DNA of 64,000 nt from the NCBI RefSeq assembly GCF_025215075.1, contig NZ_JAOBTH010000029.1:124001-188000 (forward strand). Reading direction: 5' to 3'. Of this stretch, positions 1 to 8,802 are shown piece by piece. The notes below the pieces were generated by a model. The model saw only the letters and a list, made by a program, of their open reading frames with translations. It was not told the origin of the DNA and searched no databases. A program made the position numbers and the translations under genes. This DNA comes from Tenacibaculum haliotis. GTDB lineage: Bacteria > Bacteroidota > Bacteroidia > Flavobacteriales > Flavobacteriaceae. Every line of letters begins with the position of its first letter. The stretch's first letter is position 1.

Positions 1-2121
1 GGTTTTAAAACTTTAGTTAAAAACATAGCTGTTTTAAAAGATCAAAATATTACCATTCAATTAACTTCTGACGCTACTGTTTTAGAAGAAGTATTAGTTG
101 CTGCAGTACGTGTACAAGCTGACGCACCTGTAACACACTCTAACTTATCTAAAAAAGAAATTGCGAAACGTAATTTAGGTCAAGATATTCCAATGTTACT
201 AAATTACTTACCTTCAGTTGTTACGACGTCTGATGCTGGTGCTGGTGTTGGATATACTGGTATTCGTGTTCGTGGTTCAGATGCTACACGTGTAAACATT
301 ACCATTAACGGTATTCCTTATAACGATAGCGAAAGTCAAGGAACTTACTGGGTAAATATGCCCGATTTTTCTTCTTCAACTCAAAGTATTCAATTACAAC
401 GAGGTGTAGGAACATCTACAAATGGTGCAGGTGCTTTTGGTGCTAGTTTAAATGTATTAACCGATAGTGGTTCTGATGAAGCCTTTGGTGAAATTGCTAC
501 TTCTTTTGGTTCTTTTAACACCCAAAAATATACTGCAAAAGCAGGAACAGGAAAGTTAAATGATCATGTTAAATTTTCTGGTCGTATTTCAAGAATTACT
601 TCTGATGGATACATAGACAGAGCTTCATCAAACTTAAAATCGTACTTCTTACAAGGTAGTTATGTTGATGATAATACACTAATTAAAGGACTTGTTTTTG
701 GTGGTCATGAAATTACATATCAATCATGGAACGGAGTTGATGCTGCTACTTTAAAAACTGATAGAACTTTTAATTCTGCTGGTGCTTTGTATGATGTTAA
801 TGGAAATATAAAAGGTTTTTATGGTAATGAAGTAGATAACTACAAACAAGACCATGCACAATTACATTGGAATCAAAAGTATTCTGATAATTTATCATCT
901 AACATTGCTTTACATTATACTTTCGGAAGAGGTTTTTACGAACAATATAAGCAAGCTTTAAACTATGATGTAAATTGGAATGTAATAGGAGCTTTACCAA
1001 TCGCTAATCAAGATGAAAATAATACGGATTATATTAGAAGAAAGTGGTTGCGTAATAATTTTTATGGTGTTACTTATAATGTAAACTACAAAAAAGACAA
1101 CTTAGATCTTCTTATTGGTGGTGCTTGGAACAAATATGAAGGTGATCATTTTGGAGAAGCTATATGGTCTCGTTTTTCTGGCAATGGAGAAATAAGAAAT
1201 AACCTCTATGATAATTATGGAAACAAAGAAGACTTTAATCTTTTTGTAAAAGCAACTTATAAAGTAAATGAGCAACTTTCTTTATTTGCTGATTTACAAA
1301 ACAGAAATGTTAATTATACAGCAAACGGAGTTCAAACAAATTTAGTAGACGATACTTTTAATTTTTTTAATCCAAAAGCTGGTTTAAACTACAAGTTCAA
1401 CACCAACAACAGTGTTTATTTCTCATATGCGCGTGCACAAAGAGAGCCTAATAGAACTGATTACGAAAACGGAAATCCGAAACCAGAAAAATTAAATGAT
1501 TTTGAATTAGGTTGGCGTTTGAATACTGGTAATATTAAAATTAACACCAACGTATATTATATGGCGTACCAGGATCAGTTAGCTTTAACTGGTGAGATTG
1601 ACAATGTAGGGGCACCTATAAGAGCTAATATTGGCGAAAGCTATCGCTTAGGTTTAGAAATTGACGCTTCTATAAACATTACCGATTATTTAAATGTAAC
1701 TCCTAACCTTACTATTAGTAAGAACAAAAACATTTCTTTTAAAGAAACTAACGGAAACACAGTTACTGTATTAGGTGATACTGATATTTCTTATTCTCCT
1801 AATTTTATTGCAGCTAATACAATTAACATTCGTCCTACTGACAATTTTAATATTGCATTATTATCAAAATATGTTAGCTCACAGTTTATGAGTAATAACG
1901 AATTGAGTGCATCAAAATTAGATGACTATTTTGTTAATGACCTAAATCTTAATTATACAATTAAAACAAAGTCGATATTTAAAAGTATTATTTTTTCTGG
2001 ATTGATAAATAATATTTTTAATAAAGAATATAGCTCTAACGGATATATGTGGGGAACTACTCCATATTATTTTCCACAAGCAGGAACAAACTTTTTACTT
2101 GGAGCTACTTTAAAGTTTTAA
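1..2121 (+). CDS. TonB-dependent outer-membrane receptor, FecA-like (5' end outside window)
   Basis: The reading frame is open from base 1, so the N-terminal signal peptide and start lie upstream of the window. The first about 30 residues are the end of a carboxypeptidase-regulatory-like domain, followed by a TonB-box-like stretch (EEVLVAAVRV), then a plug domain with the family motif QRGVGTSTNGAGAFGASLNV, and a long beta-barrel ending in the aromatic C-terminus TLKF expected of outer-membrane proteins. The receptor should import a large ligand, probably an iron complex, using TonB energy; the ligand cannot be read from sequence. The plug motif resembles FecA-type receptors of Bacteroidota. 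A rho-independent terminator follows at 2156-2183, so this is the last gene of its transcript. Confidence 0.93.
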   Translation, partial: GFKTLVKNIAVLKDQNITIQLTSDATVLEEVLVAAVRVQADAPVTHSNLSKKEIAKRNLGQDIPMLLNYLPSVVTTSDAGAGVGYTGIRVRGSDATRVNITINGIPYNDSESQGTYWVNMPDFSSSTQSIQLQRGVGTSTNGAGAFGASLNVLTDSGSDEAFGEIATSFGSFNTQKYTAKAGTGKLNDHVKFSGRISRITSDGYIDRASSNLKSYFLQGSYVDDNTLIKGLVFGGHEITYQSWNGVDAATLKTDRTFNSAGALYDVNGNIKGFYGNEVDNYKQDHAQLHWNQKYSDNLSSNIALHYTFGRGFYEQYKQALNYDVNWNVIGALPIANQDENNTDYIRRKWLRNNFYGVTYNVNYKKDNLDLLIGGAWNKYEGDHFGEAIWSRFSGNGEIRNNLYDNYGNKEDFNLFVKATYKVNEQLSLFADLQNRNVNYTANGVQTNLVDDTFNFFNPKAGLNYKFNTNNSVYFSYARAQREPNRTDYENGNPKPEKLNDFELGWRLNTGNIKINTNVYYMAYQDQLALTGEIDNVGAPIRANIGESYRLGLEIDASINITDYLNVTPNLTISKNKNISFKETNGNTVTVLGDTDISYSPNFIAANTINIRPTDNFNIALLSKYVSSQFMSNNELSASKLDDYFVNDLNLNYTIKTKSIFKSIIFSGLINNIFNKEYSSNGYMWGTTPYYFPQAGTNFLLGATLKF

Positions 2122-2155
2122 ATTAATTATCGACTCTGTTCGAATGAATATCTCT

Positions 2156-2183
2156 AAAATCCTAAGCTTTTGCTTGGGATTTT
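2156..2183 (+). terminator. Rho-independent terminator after TonB receptor
   Basis: A 12-bp stem (2156-2167 with 2172-2183, one G-T pair) around a TTTT loop, with a T-rich right arm, lies 34 bases after the receptor stop codon. Confidence 0.8.
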
Positions 2184-2345
2184 CTTGTGTAAAAACACAT
2201 CATTTTATCTTTAATTTCTGATAAACAAACTTCATTAGCCTTCTTTCAAAGAAATTAAAATTACAAACCAATTTCCTTGTTAATTTTAAAAATAAAAACA
2301 ATTAAAATTTAAAGCGGACATTTTTATCTTCTGTAAAATAATAAC

Positions 2346-2353
2346 TATATTTG
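2346..2353 (+). promoter_or_regulatory. TAnnTTTG -7 box of the NO-stress operon
   Basis: TATATTTG matches the Bacteroidota -7 consensus and ends 19 bases before the ATG of the Rrf2 regulator. No clear -33 TTG was found. The preceding stretch 2314-2330 (GCGGACATTTTTATCTT) is the least AT-uniform part of the upstream region and is a possible regulator site, but I cannot match it to a known motif. Confidence 0.65.
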
Positions 2354-2372
2354 TACTATTAAAATAATATTT

Positions 2373-2807
2373 ATGTTTTCAAAATCATGTGAATACGGTC
2401 TTCGAGCAATCATATATATTGCACAACAAAGTGCGCAAGATGTTAAAGTGAGTCTAGCTACCATATCTGAAGCCATAAATTCACCACAAGCTTTTACCGC
2501 AAAAGTATTACAACAGCTCACACGTAATAATATTGTAAAATCTATAAAAGGACCTTACGGAGGTTTTGTTATAGAAGATAATAAAATGGAACTTATTAAA
2601 CTTAGTGATGTTGTAAAAATACTAGATGGTGATGCTATTTATACAGGCTGTGGTTTAGGTTTAAGTAAATGTAATGAAAAATCACCTTGTCCGCTACATT
2701 TTCAATTTGTTGAAGTTCGTGACAAACTTAAAGCAATGTTAAATAACACTACTTTATTAATGCTTGTTAACGATATGAATTCAGATACTTTTTTTTTAAA
2801 AAGATAA
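2373..2807 (+). CDS. Rrf2-family Fe-S transcriptional regulator, NsrR-like
   Basis: 144 residues, the usual Rrf2 length. The N-terminus (MFSKSCEYGLRAIIYIA) and winged-helix region are standard for Rrf2 proteins. Three cysteines near residues 90-103 are arranged C-x6-C-x5-C (CGLGLSKCNEKSPC), the position of the Fe-S ligands of NsrR and IscR. Because it heads an operon with Ric and a NO reductase, it probably senses nitric oxide through an Fe-S cluster and represses this operon; that role is inferred from context. IscR-type Fe-S homeostasis regulation is the main alternative and is less likely here, since no isc or suf gene follows. Confidence 0.88.
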   Translation: MFSKSCEYGLRAIIYIAQQSAQDVKVSLATISEAINSPQAFTAKVLQQLTRNNIVKSIKGPYGGFVIEDNKMELIKLSDVVKILDGDAIYTGCGLGLSKCNEKSPCPLHFQFVEVRDKLKAMLNNTTLLMLVNDMNSDTFFLKR

Positions 2808-2848
2808 AATTTAATTTTATAACAGATAAAAAGATCCATATATTCTTT

Positions 2849-3271
2849 ATGAAAAAAATAATTATAATAACATTTATTTGGATTGGTTTTATAGGCGCTA
2901 TTAGTTTTATGGAATCTTGGCTTAAATTTCAAGCACCTAACATAACAACCAAGCTTGGTTTAGGTATTGGCAAACTCGTTTTTGGAGCTTTAAACATATT
3001 GGAAGTAGCTTTTACTTTAATAATTACCAGTATTATACTACTCTCTAAAAAACAACAAATATCTTATGTATTTCTCATTGTAGTATTTGTTGTAGCACTC
3101 CAAACATTTTGGATGTTACCTACTCTAAACGAACGAGCAGAATTAATTATTAAAGACATACAAGTCCCTAAAAGCAAACTACACTTTTTATATGTTTTAG
3201 CAGAAGTAATAAAAGTGAGTTGCCTTTTCTTTTTCGGAATTAATCAATTTAAAAAGTTAACAATAAAATGA
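2849..3271 (+). CDS. Unknown four-helix membrane protein in the NO operon
   Basis: 140 residues with four predicted membrane segments (about residues 5-25, 38-63, 72-92 and 114-134) and short, basic connecting loops. Noticeable residues are FMESWLKFQAP after the first helix and ERAE before the last. I do not recognise the family. It lies 41 bases after the Rrf2 regulator and 60 bases before ric, on the same strand, so it is very likely co-transcribed. Its position suggests a role in NO or nitrosative stress, but nothing in the sequence shows a catalytic or haem-binding motif. Confidence 0.8.
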   Translation: MKKIIIITFIWIGFIGAISFMESWLKFQAPNITTKLGLGIGKLVFGALNILEVAFTLIITSIILLSKKQQISYVFLIVVFVVALQTFWMLPTLNERAELIIKDIQVPKSKLHFLYVLAEVIKVSCLFFFGINQFKKLTIK

Positions 3272-3331
3272 AAATACAAACATTAAAGTCAATTAAAAAT
3301 TACACCTCTTTTAAAATGATAATTAAACACA

Positions 3332-4054
3332 ATGGATATAAATAACCAAACTCTAGTAAGCAATATTGTTGCGAAAAATTACAAAGCAGCCAACATTTTT
3401 AAATCTTATGGAATAGATTTTTGCTGTAATGGAAACAGAAGTATAGAAACAGTATGTGACGTAAATAATGTTAACAAAAACACCTTAATTAAGCAAATAG
3501 TAAATTGTTTTAAAACGGAGACCGACACCAATGATTATAAATCTTGGGACATCGATTTTCTTTCTGATTATATTTATAACAAACATCATAAATACATCGA
3601 AAATAAAACACCTGAAATTAAACAATACCTAGATAAACTGTGTAGCGTACATGGAGAAAAACATCCTGAATTGTTTGAAATAAATACGTTGTTTTCTGAA
3701 AGTGCAAACGATTTAACAATCCACATGAAAAAAGAAGAATTAATATTATTTCCGTATTTCAAAAAACTTGCATTGGCTAGTAGAAATAGCAGTACTATTT
3801 CAAGTACACAATTCGACAGCGTAAAAAGCCCCATCAAAATGATGCATAAAGAGCATGATAATGAAGGGCTACGATTTAGAAAAATAGCCGCTTTAAGCAC
3901 TAACTACACCCCTCCAAAAGATGGCTGTAGTACATACAAAGTAACTTTTTCTTTATTACAAGAATTTGAAGAAGACTTACATAAACATATTCATTTAGAG
4001 AATAATATTTTATTTAAAAAAGGGATTGATTTAGAACAAACTTTACAAAACTAG
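3332..4054 (+). CDS. ric: Iron-sulfur cluster repair di-iron protein (Ric/ScdA/YtfE)
   Basis: 240 residues. The N-terminal about 60 residues form the ScdA_N (DUF542) domain with the signature YGIDFCCNGN. The rest is a hemerythrin-like four-helix domain with iron-ligand histidines and glutamates in NKHHKY, LTIHMKKEE, MHKEHDNEG and HKHIHLENN. Proteins of this family repair Fe-S clusters damaged by NO or oxidants in the cytoplasm. It sits between an NsrR-like regulator and a NO reductase, 8 bases before the latter, which fits that role. Start chosen at the ATG that gives a complete ScdA_N domain. Confidence 0.95.
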   Translation: MDINNQTLVSNIVAKNYKAANIFKSYGIDFCCNGNRSIETVCDVNNVNKNTLIKQIVNCFKTETDTNDYKSWDIDFLSDYIYNKHHKYIENKTPEIKQYLDKLCSVHGEKHPELFEINTLFSESANDLTIHMKKEELILFPYFKKLALASRNSSTISSTQFDSVKSPIKMMHKEHDNEGLRFRKIAALSTNYTPPKDGCSTYKVTFSLLQEFEEDLHKHIHLENNILFKKGIDLEQTLQN

Positions 4055-4062
4055 AAGGAAAC

Positions 4063-6291
4063 ATGAAAAAAACTTGGATAGCATTTATTAGCGTTGTAAC
4101 ACTTTCATTTATAGCACTAATTTGGGTAGGTACCGAAGTGTATCAAACACAACCTCCCATACCAGAAAAAGTGATTGTAAAAAACTCTGGAGAGGTTGTT
4201 TACACCAAAGAAGACATTCAAATAGGTCAAAATGTTTGGGAATCTATTGGAGGAATGGAGGTTGGCTCTATTTGGGGACATGGTAGCTATGTTGCACCAG
4301 ATTGGACGGCTGACTGGATACATAAAGAAGCTGTATATTTACTAGAAAACTGGTCAGAAACTGATTTTCAAAAACCATATAACAACTTAGATCTAGAAAA
4401 TAAGGCTGCTATTAAAGCTCGTTTGATTAACGATATTAAAACCAATACGTATAATAGTAATACAAAAACTGTTACAATATCAAAAGAACGATTGGCTGCA
4501 ATTAAAGCAAATGTAAAGCATTATACTTCTATTTTTTCTGAAGGAAAAGAGCAATACGCAATCCCTAAAGGAGCATTAACAGATCCTATTAAATTAGAGC
4601 AATTAAATGCTTTTCTATTTTGGACTTCTTGGGCCGCAAGTACTAACAGACCAAATAAAGATTATACCTATACTTCAAACTGGCCACACGAACCTTTAAT
4701 TGATAATGTTATTACCAAAGACTCAATTATATGGTCAGGATTATCAATTGTATTATTACTGTTGTTTATTGGAGTTTTAACATTTTATTATTTAAGAAAT
4801 CACGAAAAAGGAGATTTGATAACAAAACCTGATAGCGACCCCTTAACGGGAATGACGCTAGTTCGTTCACAAAAATCTGTCTTAAAATATTTCATTGTCA
4901 TATCTCTTTTAATAGGACTGCAAGTCGTACTAGGTATTATAACAGTGCATTATACCGTAGAAGGGCAAGCGTTTTTTGGCTTTGATTTAGCAAATATTTT
5001 GCCATATTCTATCACCAGAACCTGGCATACGCAATTAGCCGTATTTTGGATTGCTGCTACATGGCTAGCTACTGGTTTATTTTTAGCTCCAATGATTTCG
5101 GGAAAAGAATTTAAATATCAAGTTTTTGGTATAAATTTTTTATTCGTAGCATTAATTATCATTGTCTTAGGTTCAATGTTAGGAGAATGGTTAGGTGTAC
5201 ATCAATTTCTAGACTTAACAACTAACTTCTTCTTTGGTCATCAGGGTTATGAGTATATGGATCTAGGAAGGTTCTGGCAAATATTCCTTGGTATTGGTTT
5301 AATTCTATGGGTTTTTATGGTTGGAAGACATATTTTACATGCCATACGTAAAAACGATGCTTCAAAAAATTTACTGATTATTTTGTTAGTATCTGTTGTT
5401 GCTATTGGTATGTTCTTTTTCTCTGGATTAATGTATGGTGAAAATAGTAGTTTACCTGTAATCAATTATTGGAGATGGTGGTTAGTGCATTTATGGGTTG
5501 AAGGCTTCTTTGAAGTTTTTGCAACAGTAGTTATTGCCTTTATTTTCTCTAAAATGGAAGTAATTTCGACAAGAACTGCAGGTAGAGTTTCTGTCGCTTC
5601 TGCAACCATATTTTTAGCAGGTGGTATTATCGGAACCTTACATCATTTATACTATTCAGGCACTCCAATTCAAGCCATTGCTTTAGGAGCCACTTTTAGC
5701 GCTTTAGAGGTCGTACCACTAACCCTAATGGGGTTTGAAATTAAAGAAAGCTGGAGTCTTTTAAAAAGTAAACCTTGGATGCTAAAATACAAATGGCCTA
5801 TCTTTTTCTTTATAGCGGTTTCTTTTTGGAATTTTATAGGTGCTGGTGTATTCGGTTTCCTTATAAATCCACCAATTGCCTTATATTACATACAAGGATT
5901 AAATACTACTGCTGTGCATGCACATACCGCTTTATTTGGTGTATATGGAATGCTAGGAATGGGGTTCATTCTAATATGCCTACGATTTTATTCTGATAGA
6001 ATTTGGGAAAGTAAAAAATTAAAAAGAGCCTTTTGGTTATTAAATATAGGATTAATAGCCATGGTGTTATTTAGTTTACTTCCTATTGGTATAATTCAAG
6101 CATACACCTCTATTACAAAAGGATACTCTTTTGCTAGAGATGCTGAATTACTATACTCACCAGTAGTACAAACCTTAAAATGGCTTCGAATGATTGGAGA
6201 TATTATTTTCTCTGTTGGAATATATTACTTCTGTTGGTTTACTATTTCTGAAACTATTTATAATTACAAAAGGAAAAACAGTACGAATTAA
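4063..6291 (+). CDS. norB: Quinol-dependent nitric oxide reductase (qNOR)
   Basis: 742 residues, the length of single-subunit qNOR rather than cytochrome c-dependent NorB (about 460). Residues 8-25 are a membrane helix, followed by a periplasmic domain to about 215 that replaces NorC but has no CxxCH haem motif, as expected for the quinol type. The remainder is a haem-copper-oxidase fold with conserved histidines in RTWHTQLAVFW, HLWVEGFFEVF, GTLHHLYYSG and HAHTALFGVYG. It reduces 2 NO to N2O with menaquinol in the inner membrane and here probably detoxifies NO, as no other denitrification gene is in the window. Its start is preceded by AGAAGG, a clearer Shine-Dalgarno than most genes here. 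Confidence 0.96.
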   Translation: MKKTWIAFISVVTLSFIALIWVGTEVYQTQPPIPEKVIVKNSGEVVYTKEDIQIGQNVWESIGGMEVGSIWGHGSYVAPDWTADWIHKEAVYLLENWSETDFQKPYNNLDLENKAAIKARLINDIKTNTYNSNTKTVTISKERLAAIKANVKHYTSIFSEGKEQYAIPKGALTDPIKLEQLNAFLFWTSWAASTNRPNKDYTYTSNWPHEPLIDNVITKDSIIWSGLSIVLLLLFIGVLTFYYLRNHEKGDLITKPDSDPLTGMTLVRSQKSVLKYFIVISLLIGLQVVLGIITVHYTVEGQAFFGFDLANILPYSITRTWHTQLAVFWIAATWLATGLFLAPMISGKEFKYQVFGINFLFVALIIIVLGSMLGEWLGVHQFLDLTTNFFFGHQGYEYMDLGRFWQIFLGIGLILWVFMVGRHILHAIRKNDASKNLLIILLVSVVAIGMFFFSGLMYGENSSLPVINYWRWWLVHLWVEGFFEVFATVVIAFIFSKMEVISTRTAGRVSVASATIFLAGGIIGTLHHLYYSGTPIQAIALGATFSALEVVPLTLMGFEIKESWSLLKSKPWMLKYKWPIFFFIAVSFWNFIGAGVFGFLINPPIALYYIQGLNTTAVHAHTALFGVYGMLGMGFILICLRFYSDRIWESKKLKRAFWLLNIGLIAMVLFSLLPIGIIQAYTSITKGYSFARDAELLYSPVVQTLKWLRMIGDIIFSVGIYYFCWFTISETIYNYKRKNSTN

Positions 6292-6343
6292 TTTTTTAGC
6301 TCTTGTTATTTTAAACTTTTGAGAATATCTTTTTTCTAAAAAT

Positions 6344-6374
6344 AAAAAACCTAAACAAAATGTTTAGGTTTTTT
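6344..6374 (+). terminator. Terminator of the NO operon
   Basis: A 14-bp perfect stem (AAAAAACCTAAACA with its complement) and a 3-base loop, ending in a T run, lies 52 bases after the norB stop. Confidence 0.9.
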
Positions 6375-6413
6375 ATTTCGCTTATATTAGATTTCTTTTT
6401 AATTTAAAAAAAA

Positions 6414-6614
6414 ATGAAATCAATAAAAAAAGTTGTAAAAATTTTATCTTTAATAATTACGCTGACTTTACTGTTTAGCTGTGAAGACGATTGCACAAAA
6501 ACGGTTAACTTACCAAAGTACGATCATAACCAAATGGGGTTTATTGATAATTATGAGGAAGTTCCGTGTGATTTTGAAGAACCAGTAGTTGACCCTGTAA
6601 ATGATCCTATTTAA
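6414..6614 (+). CDS. Small Asp/Glu-rich lipoprotein of unknown function
   Basis: 66 residues. The N-terminus is a basic, hydrophobic signal ending in the lipobox LLFSC, so the mature protein would start at Cys23 as a lipid-anchored peptide of about 44 residues. The mature part is acidic (EDDC, DNYEE, DFEEPVVDPVNDP) with two more cysteines. It is bounded by terminators on both sides, suggesting an independent short transcript. I know no family for it. Being short, it is less certain than its neighbours, but the intact lipobox and start favour a real gene. Confidence 0.6.
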   Translation: MKSIKKVVKILSLIITLTLLFSCEDDCTKTVNLPKYDHNQMGFIDNYEEVPCDFEEPVVDPVNDPI

Positions 6615-6628
6615 TATTATCAAAGCAT

Positions 6629-6658
6629 AAAAAAACCGAGTTTAAAACTCGGTTTTTT
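6629..6658. terminator. Bidirectional terminator between convergent genes
   Basis: AAAAAACCGAG and its complement CTCGGTTTTTT flank a short loop; A and T runs on both sides let it work in both directions, for the small lipoprotein and for the HMA-protein transcript. Confidence 0.85.
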
Positions 6659-6659
6659 A

Positions 6660-6926
6660 TTATGAATCTATTCTACCAACAGCACAACTAACAAATGACT
6701 TTGCTTTGTGTATTATGGTATTTTTGTCGCCTACTTCTGGATAGCCTAACTTAGCTAATTTTTCTTTTACAACGGCTAAATCTCCATTTTCTGAGTTAAT
6801 GGTAACAATAGATTTTTCTACATCGATTTCAATATTTGAAATTGCATCTATAGCTAACAACCCTTTTTTAATGGTAGCAGCACAACCTCCACATTTTAAA
6901 TTTTCAATATATATTTCTTGTTTCAT
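6660..6926 (-). CDS. Heavy-metal-associated (HMA) domain protein, copper-chaperone-like
   Basis: 88 residues. The first about 65 residues are an HMA ferredoxin-like fold with the metal site KCGGC (CxxC, residues 12-15) after the first strand. Such proteins bind Cu(I) or Zn(II) in the cytoplasm. The C-terminal extension carries another cysteine (FVSCAVG). It is the last gene of a minus-strand group, 1 base after the rhodanese lipoprotein, and its stop codon lies in the shared terminator. Linkage to sulfur-transfer genes rather than a copper ATPase is less usual, so its metal and partner are unknown. Confidence 0.88.
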   Translation of the reverse strand: MKQEIYIENLKCGGCAATIKKGLLAIDAISNIEIDVEKSIVTINSENGDLAVVKEKLAKLGYPEVGDKNTIIHKAKSFVSCAVGRIDS

Positions 6927-6927
6927 T

Positions 6928-7305
6928 TTACTCCTTTTTTTGTTTCCATTCGTTATAACCTCCTAAAACATTATAGGTTTCAAAACCTTTTTTTAATAGT
7001 AATTCTGATGCAATTTTAGATCGACCTCCAGATCGACAATAAATATATACCGGTTTTGTTTTATCTAACTTCTCTAAAGCAATATTTTCAAAGTTATTAG
7101 CTGTTACATTTATCTCAATGGCTTTTTTAATAACGCCTTCTGCCCATTCGCTAGGAGTACGAACGTCTAGTAATTGAATATTTTCATTCGTTTTTAGTAC
7201 AAGTTGCAAATCATCGACAGAAATATCTTTTACCCCATTTACTTTTGATGTACAAGACAATAGTACTGTAAAAATCATCCCTATAAAAAGAATCTTTGTC
7301 TTCAT
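6928..7305 (-). CDS. Rhodanese-domain lipoprotein
   Basis: 125 residues. A signal peptide ends in the lipobox VLLSC (Cys18), so the protein should be anchored on the periplasmic side or outer membrane. One rhodanese domain fills the rest, with the catalytic loop YCRSGGRS and its nucleophilic cysteine intact, so persulfide transfer is likely. The upstream fusion enzyme ends 6 bases before this start and the HMA gene starts 1 base after its stop, indicating one transcript. The natural sulfur donor and acceptor are not shown by the sequence. Confidence 0.92.
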   Translation of the reverse strand: MKTKILFIGMIFTVLLSCTSKVNGVKDISVDDLQLVLKTNENIQLLDVRTPSEWAEGVIKKAIEINVTANNFENIALEKLDKTKPVYIYCRSGGRSKIASELLLKKGFETYNVLGGYNEWKQKKE

Positions 7306-7311
7306 GCTAGT

Positions 7312-8718
7312 TTATTTTAATGTTGACGGACAAACGGTTACTGTTCTGGCAATATTCGTTGCTTTTATCGCTGCATAACCACCTGCTACATCAATTACAT
7401 TGTGGTACCCTCTTGCTTTTAAAATTGAAGCTGCTATTACCGAACGATATCCGCCGGCACAATGGATATAAAAATCTTCGCTTTTAGGGAATTCTTCAAT
7501 ATGATCATTTAAAAAATCTAACGGAGTACTTGGTACATCAACAATGTGTTCGTTTGAGTATTCTCCTGGTTTACGAGCATCAAAAACTTTTGCATTATTG
7601 TTTATAGCTTCCTCTAAATCATCCGCAGAAACAGATCGTAAAGTATCAATTTCTTTACCTGATGCTTTCCAAGTTTCGAAGCTTCCGTCTAAATAACCTA
7701 AAACGTTATCAAAACCTACACGTGATAAACGCTTAATCGTTGTTTCTTCTTCTCCAACAGGGGTTATTAATAAAATTGGTTGCGTTACATCTTTTATTAA
7801 AGCGCCTACCCACGGAGCAAACGTTCCACCTAAACCAATAAATATTGATTGCGGTATAAATCCTTTTATGAAGTCAAATTGATGACGAACATCTAAAATT
7901 ATTGCATCTGTATTATTCGCTACATTCTCAAAATCAGTTACCGATAACGATATTGCACCTTTTTTTATAACCTCATCAATAGATTCGTATCCTTCCTTGT
8001 TCATTTTTACATTTAAAGGAAAATAAGCTGGTGGTGGCAATAATCCATCTGTTACTTCTTTTACAAATTCTTCTTTGGTCATATCAGCTCTCAAAGCATA
8101 ATTGGTTTTCTTTTGATCACCAATTGTTCCAATAGTTTCTTTGCTTAAATTTTTTCCGCAAGCAGAACCTGCTCCATGTGCTGGATACACAATAACCTCA
8201 TCTTCTAAAGTCATTATTTTAGTACGTAAACTATCGTATAAAAAACCTGCTAAATCATCTTGAGTGAGCACTCCTTTTTGGGCTAAATCTGGGCGACCTA
8301 CATCTCCTAAGAATAAGGTATCTCCACTAAAAATAGCATGATTTCTTCCGTTTTCATCTTTTAACAAATAAGAAGTACTCTCCATTGTATGCCCAGGAGT
8401 ATGTAACACTGTAATTGTAATATTACCTACTTTAAAAACCTCACCGTCTGTTGCTACATGAGATTTATAACTTGTTTGAGCGGTTGGTCCATACACAATT
8501 GTTGCTCCTGTTTTTTCTGCTAACGTTACATGTCCGCTCACAAAATCGGCATGAAAGTGCGTTTCAAAAATATATTTTATTTTTGCATTGGTCTTACTCG
8601 CTTTATCGATATAATTTTCGACTTCACGTAGTGGATCTATAATGGCAACTTCTCCGTTACTTTCAATATAATAAGCTCCCTGAGCCAAACAACCTGTATA
8701 AATTTGTTCTATTATCAT
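7312..8718 (-). CDS. Persulfide dioxygenase (ETHE1-like MBL fold) fused to two rhodanese domains
   Basis: 468 residues. Residues 1 to about 240 are a metallo-beta-lactamase fold with the metal motif THFHADFVSGH and further ligands in LHTPGHT and FSGDTLF, as in ETHE1/Blh persulfide dioxygenases, which oxidise glutathione persulfide to sulfite. Two rhodanese domains follow. The first (about 265-360) has LLITPVGEEETT in place of the active loop and lacks the catalytic cysteine; the second has HCAGGYRS and should be active. The downstream rhodanese lipoprotein and HMA gene are co-directional and nearly contiguous. It probably detoxifies sulfide-derived persulfides; a sulfite product could leave or enter through the neighbouring SulP protein, which is inference. 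Confidence 0.93.
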   Translation of the reverse strand: MIIEQIYTGCLAQGAYYIESNGEVAIIDPLREVENYIDKASKTNAKIKYIFETHFHADFVSGHVTLAEKTGATIVYGPTAQTSYKSHVATDGEVFKVGNITITVLHTPGHTMESTSYLLKDENGRNHAIFSGDTLFLGDVGRPDLAQKGVLTQDDLAGFLYDSLRTKIMTLEDEVIVYPAHGAGSACGKNLSKETIGTIGDQKKTNYALRADMTKEEFVKEVTDGLLPPPAYFPLNVKMNKEGYESIDEVIKKGAISLSVTDFENVANNTDAIILDVRHQFDFIKGFIPQSIFIGLGGTFAPWVGALIKDVTQPILLITPVGEEETTIKRLSRVGFDNVLGYLDGSFETWKASGKEIDTLRSVSADDLEEAINNNAKVFDARKPGEYSNEHIVDVPSTPLDFLNDHIEEFPKSEDFYIHCAGGYRSVIAASILKARGYHNVIDVAGGYAAIKATNIARTVTVCPSTLK

Positions 8719-8773
8719 TACTCTTAGTATCTCTATCTTTAAATATTAAAATAACAGTTTATATGCTGTATAT

Positions 8774-8793
8774 AAAATGATATTTATCATTTT
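8774..8793. promoter_or_regulatory. Perfect dyad upstream of the persulfide dioxygenase gene
   Basis: AAAATGATA and TATCATTTT are separated by 2 bases, a perfect 9-2-9 inverted repeat lying 56 bases before the dioxygenase start and just after the SulP gene. It lacks a T run, so it looks more like an operator than a terminator. Confidence 0.4.
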
Positions 8794-8802
8794 GATTATT
8801 AA

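Noticed and set aside
2702..2932. Minus-strand frame across the end of the Rrf2 gene
   Set aside because: Antisense to two well-supported genes and without motifs.
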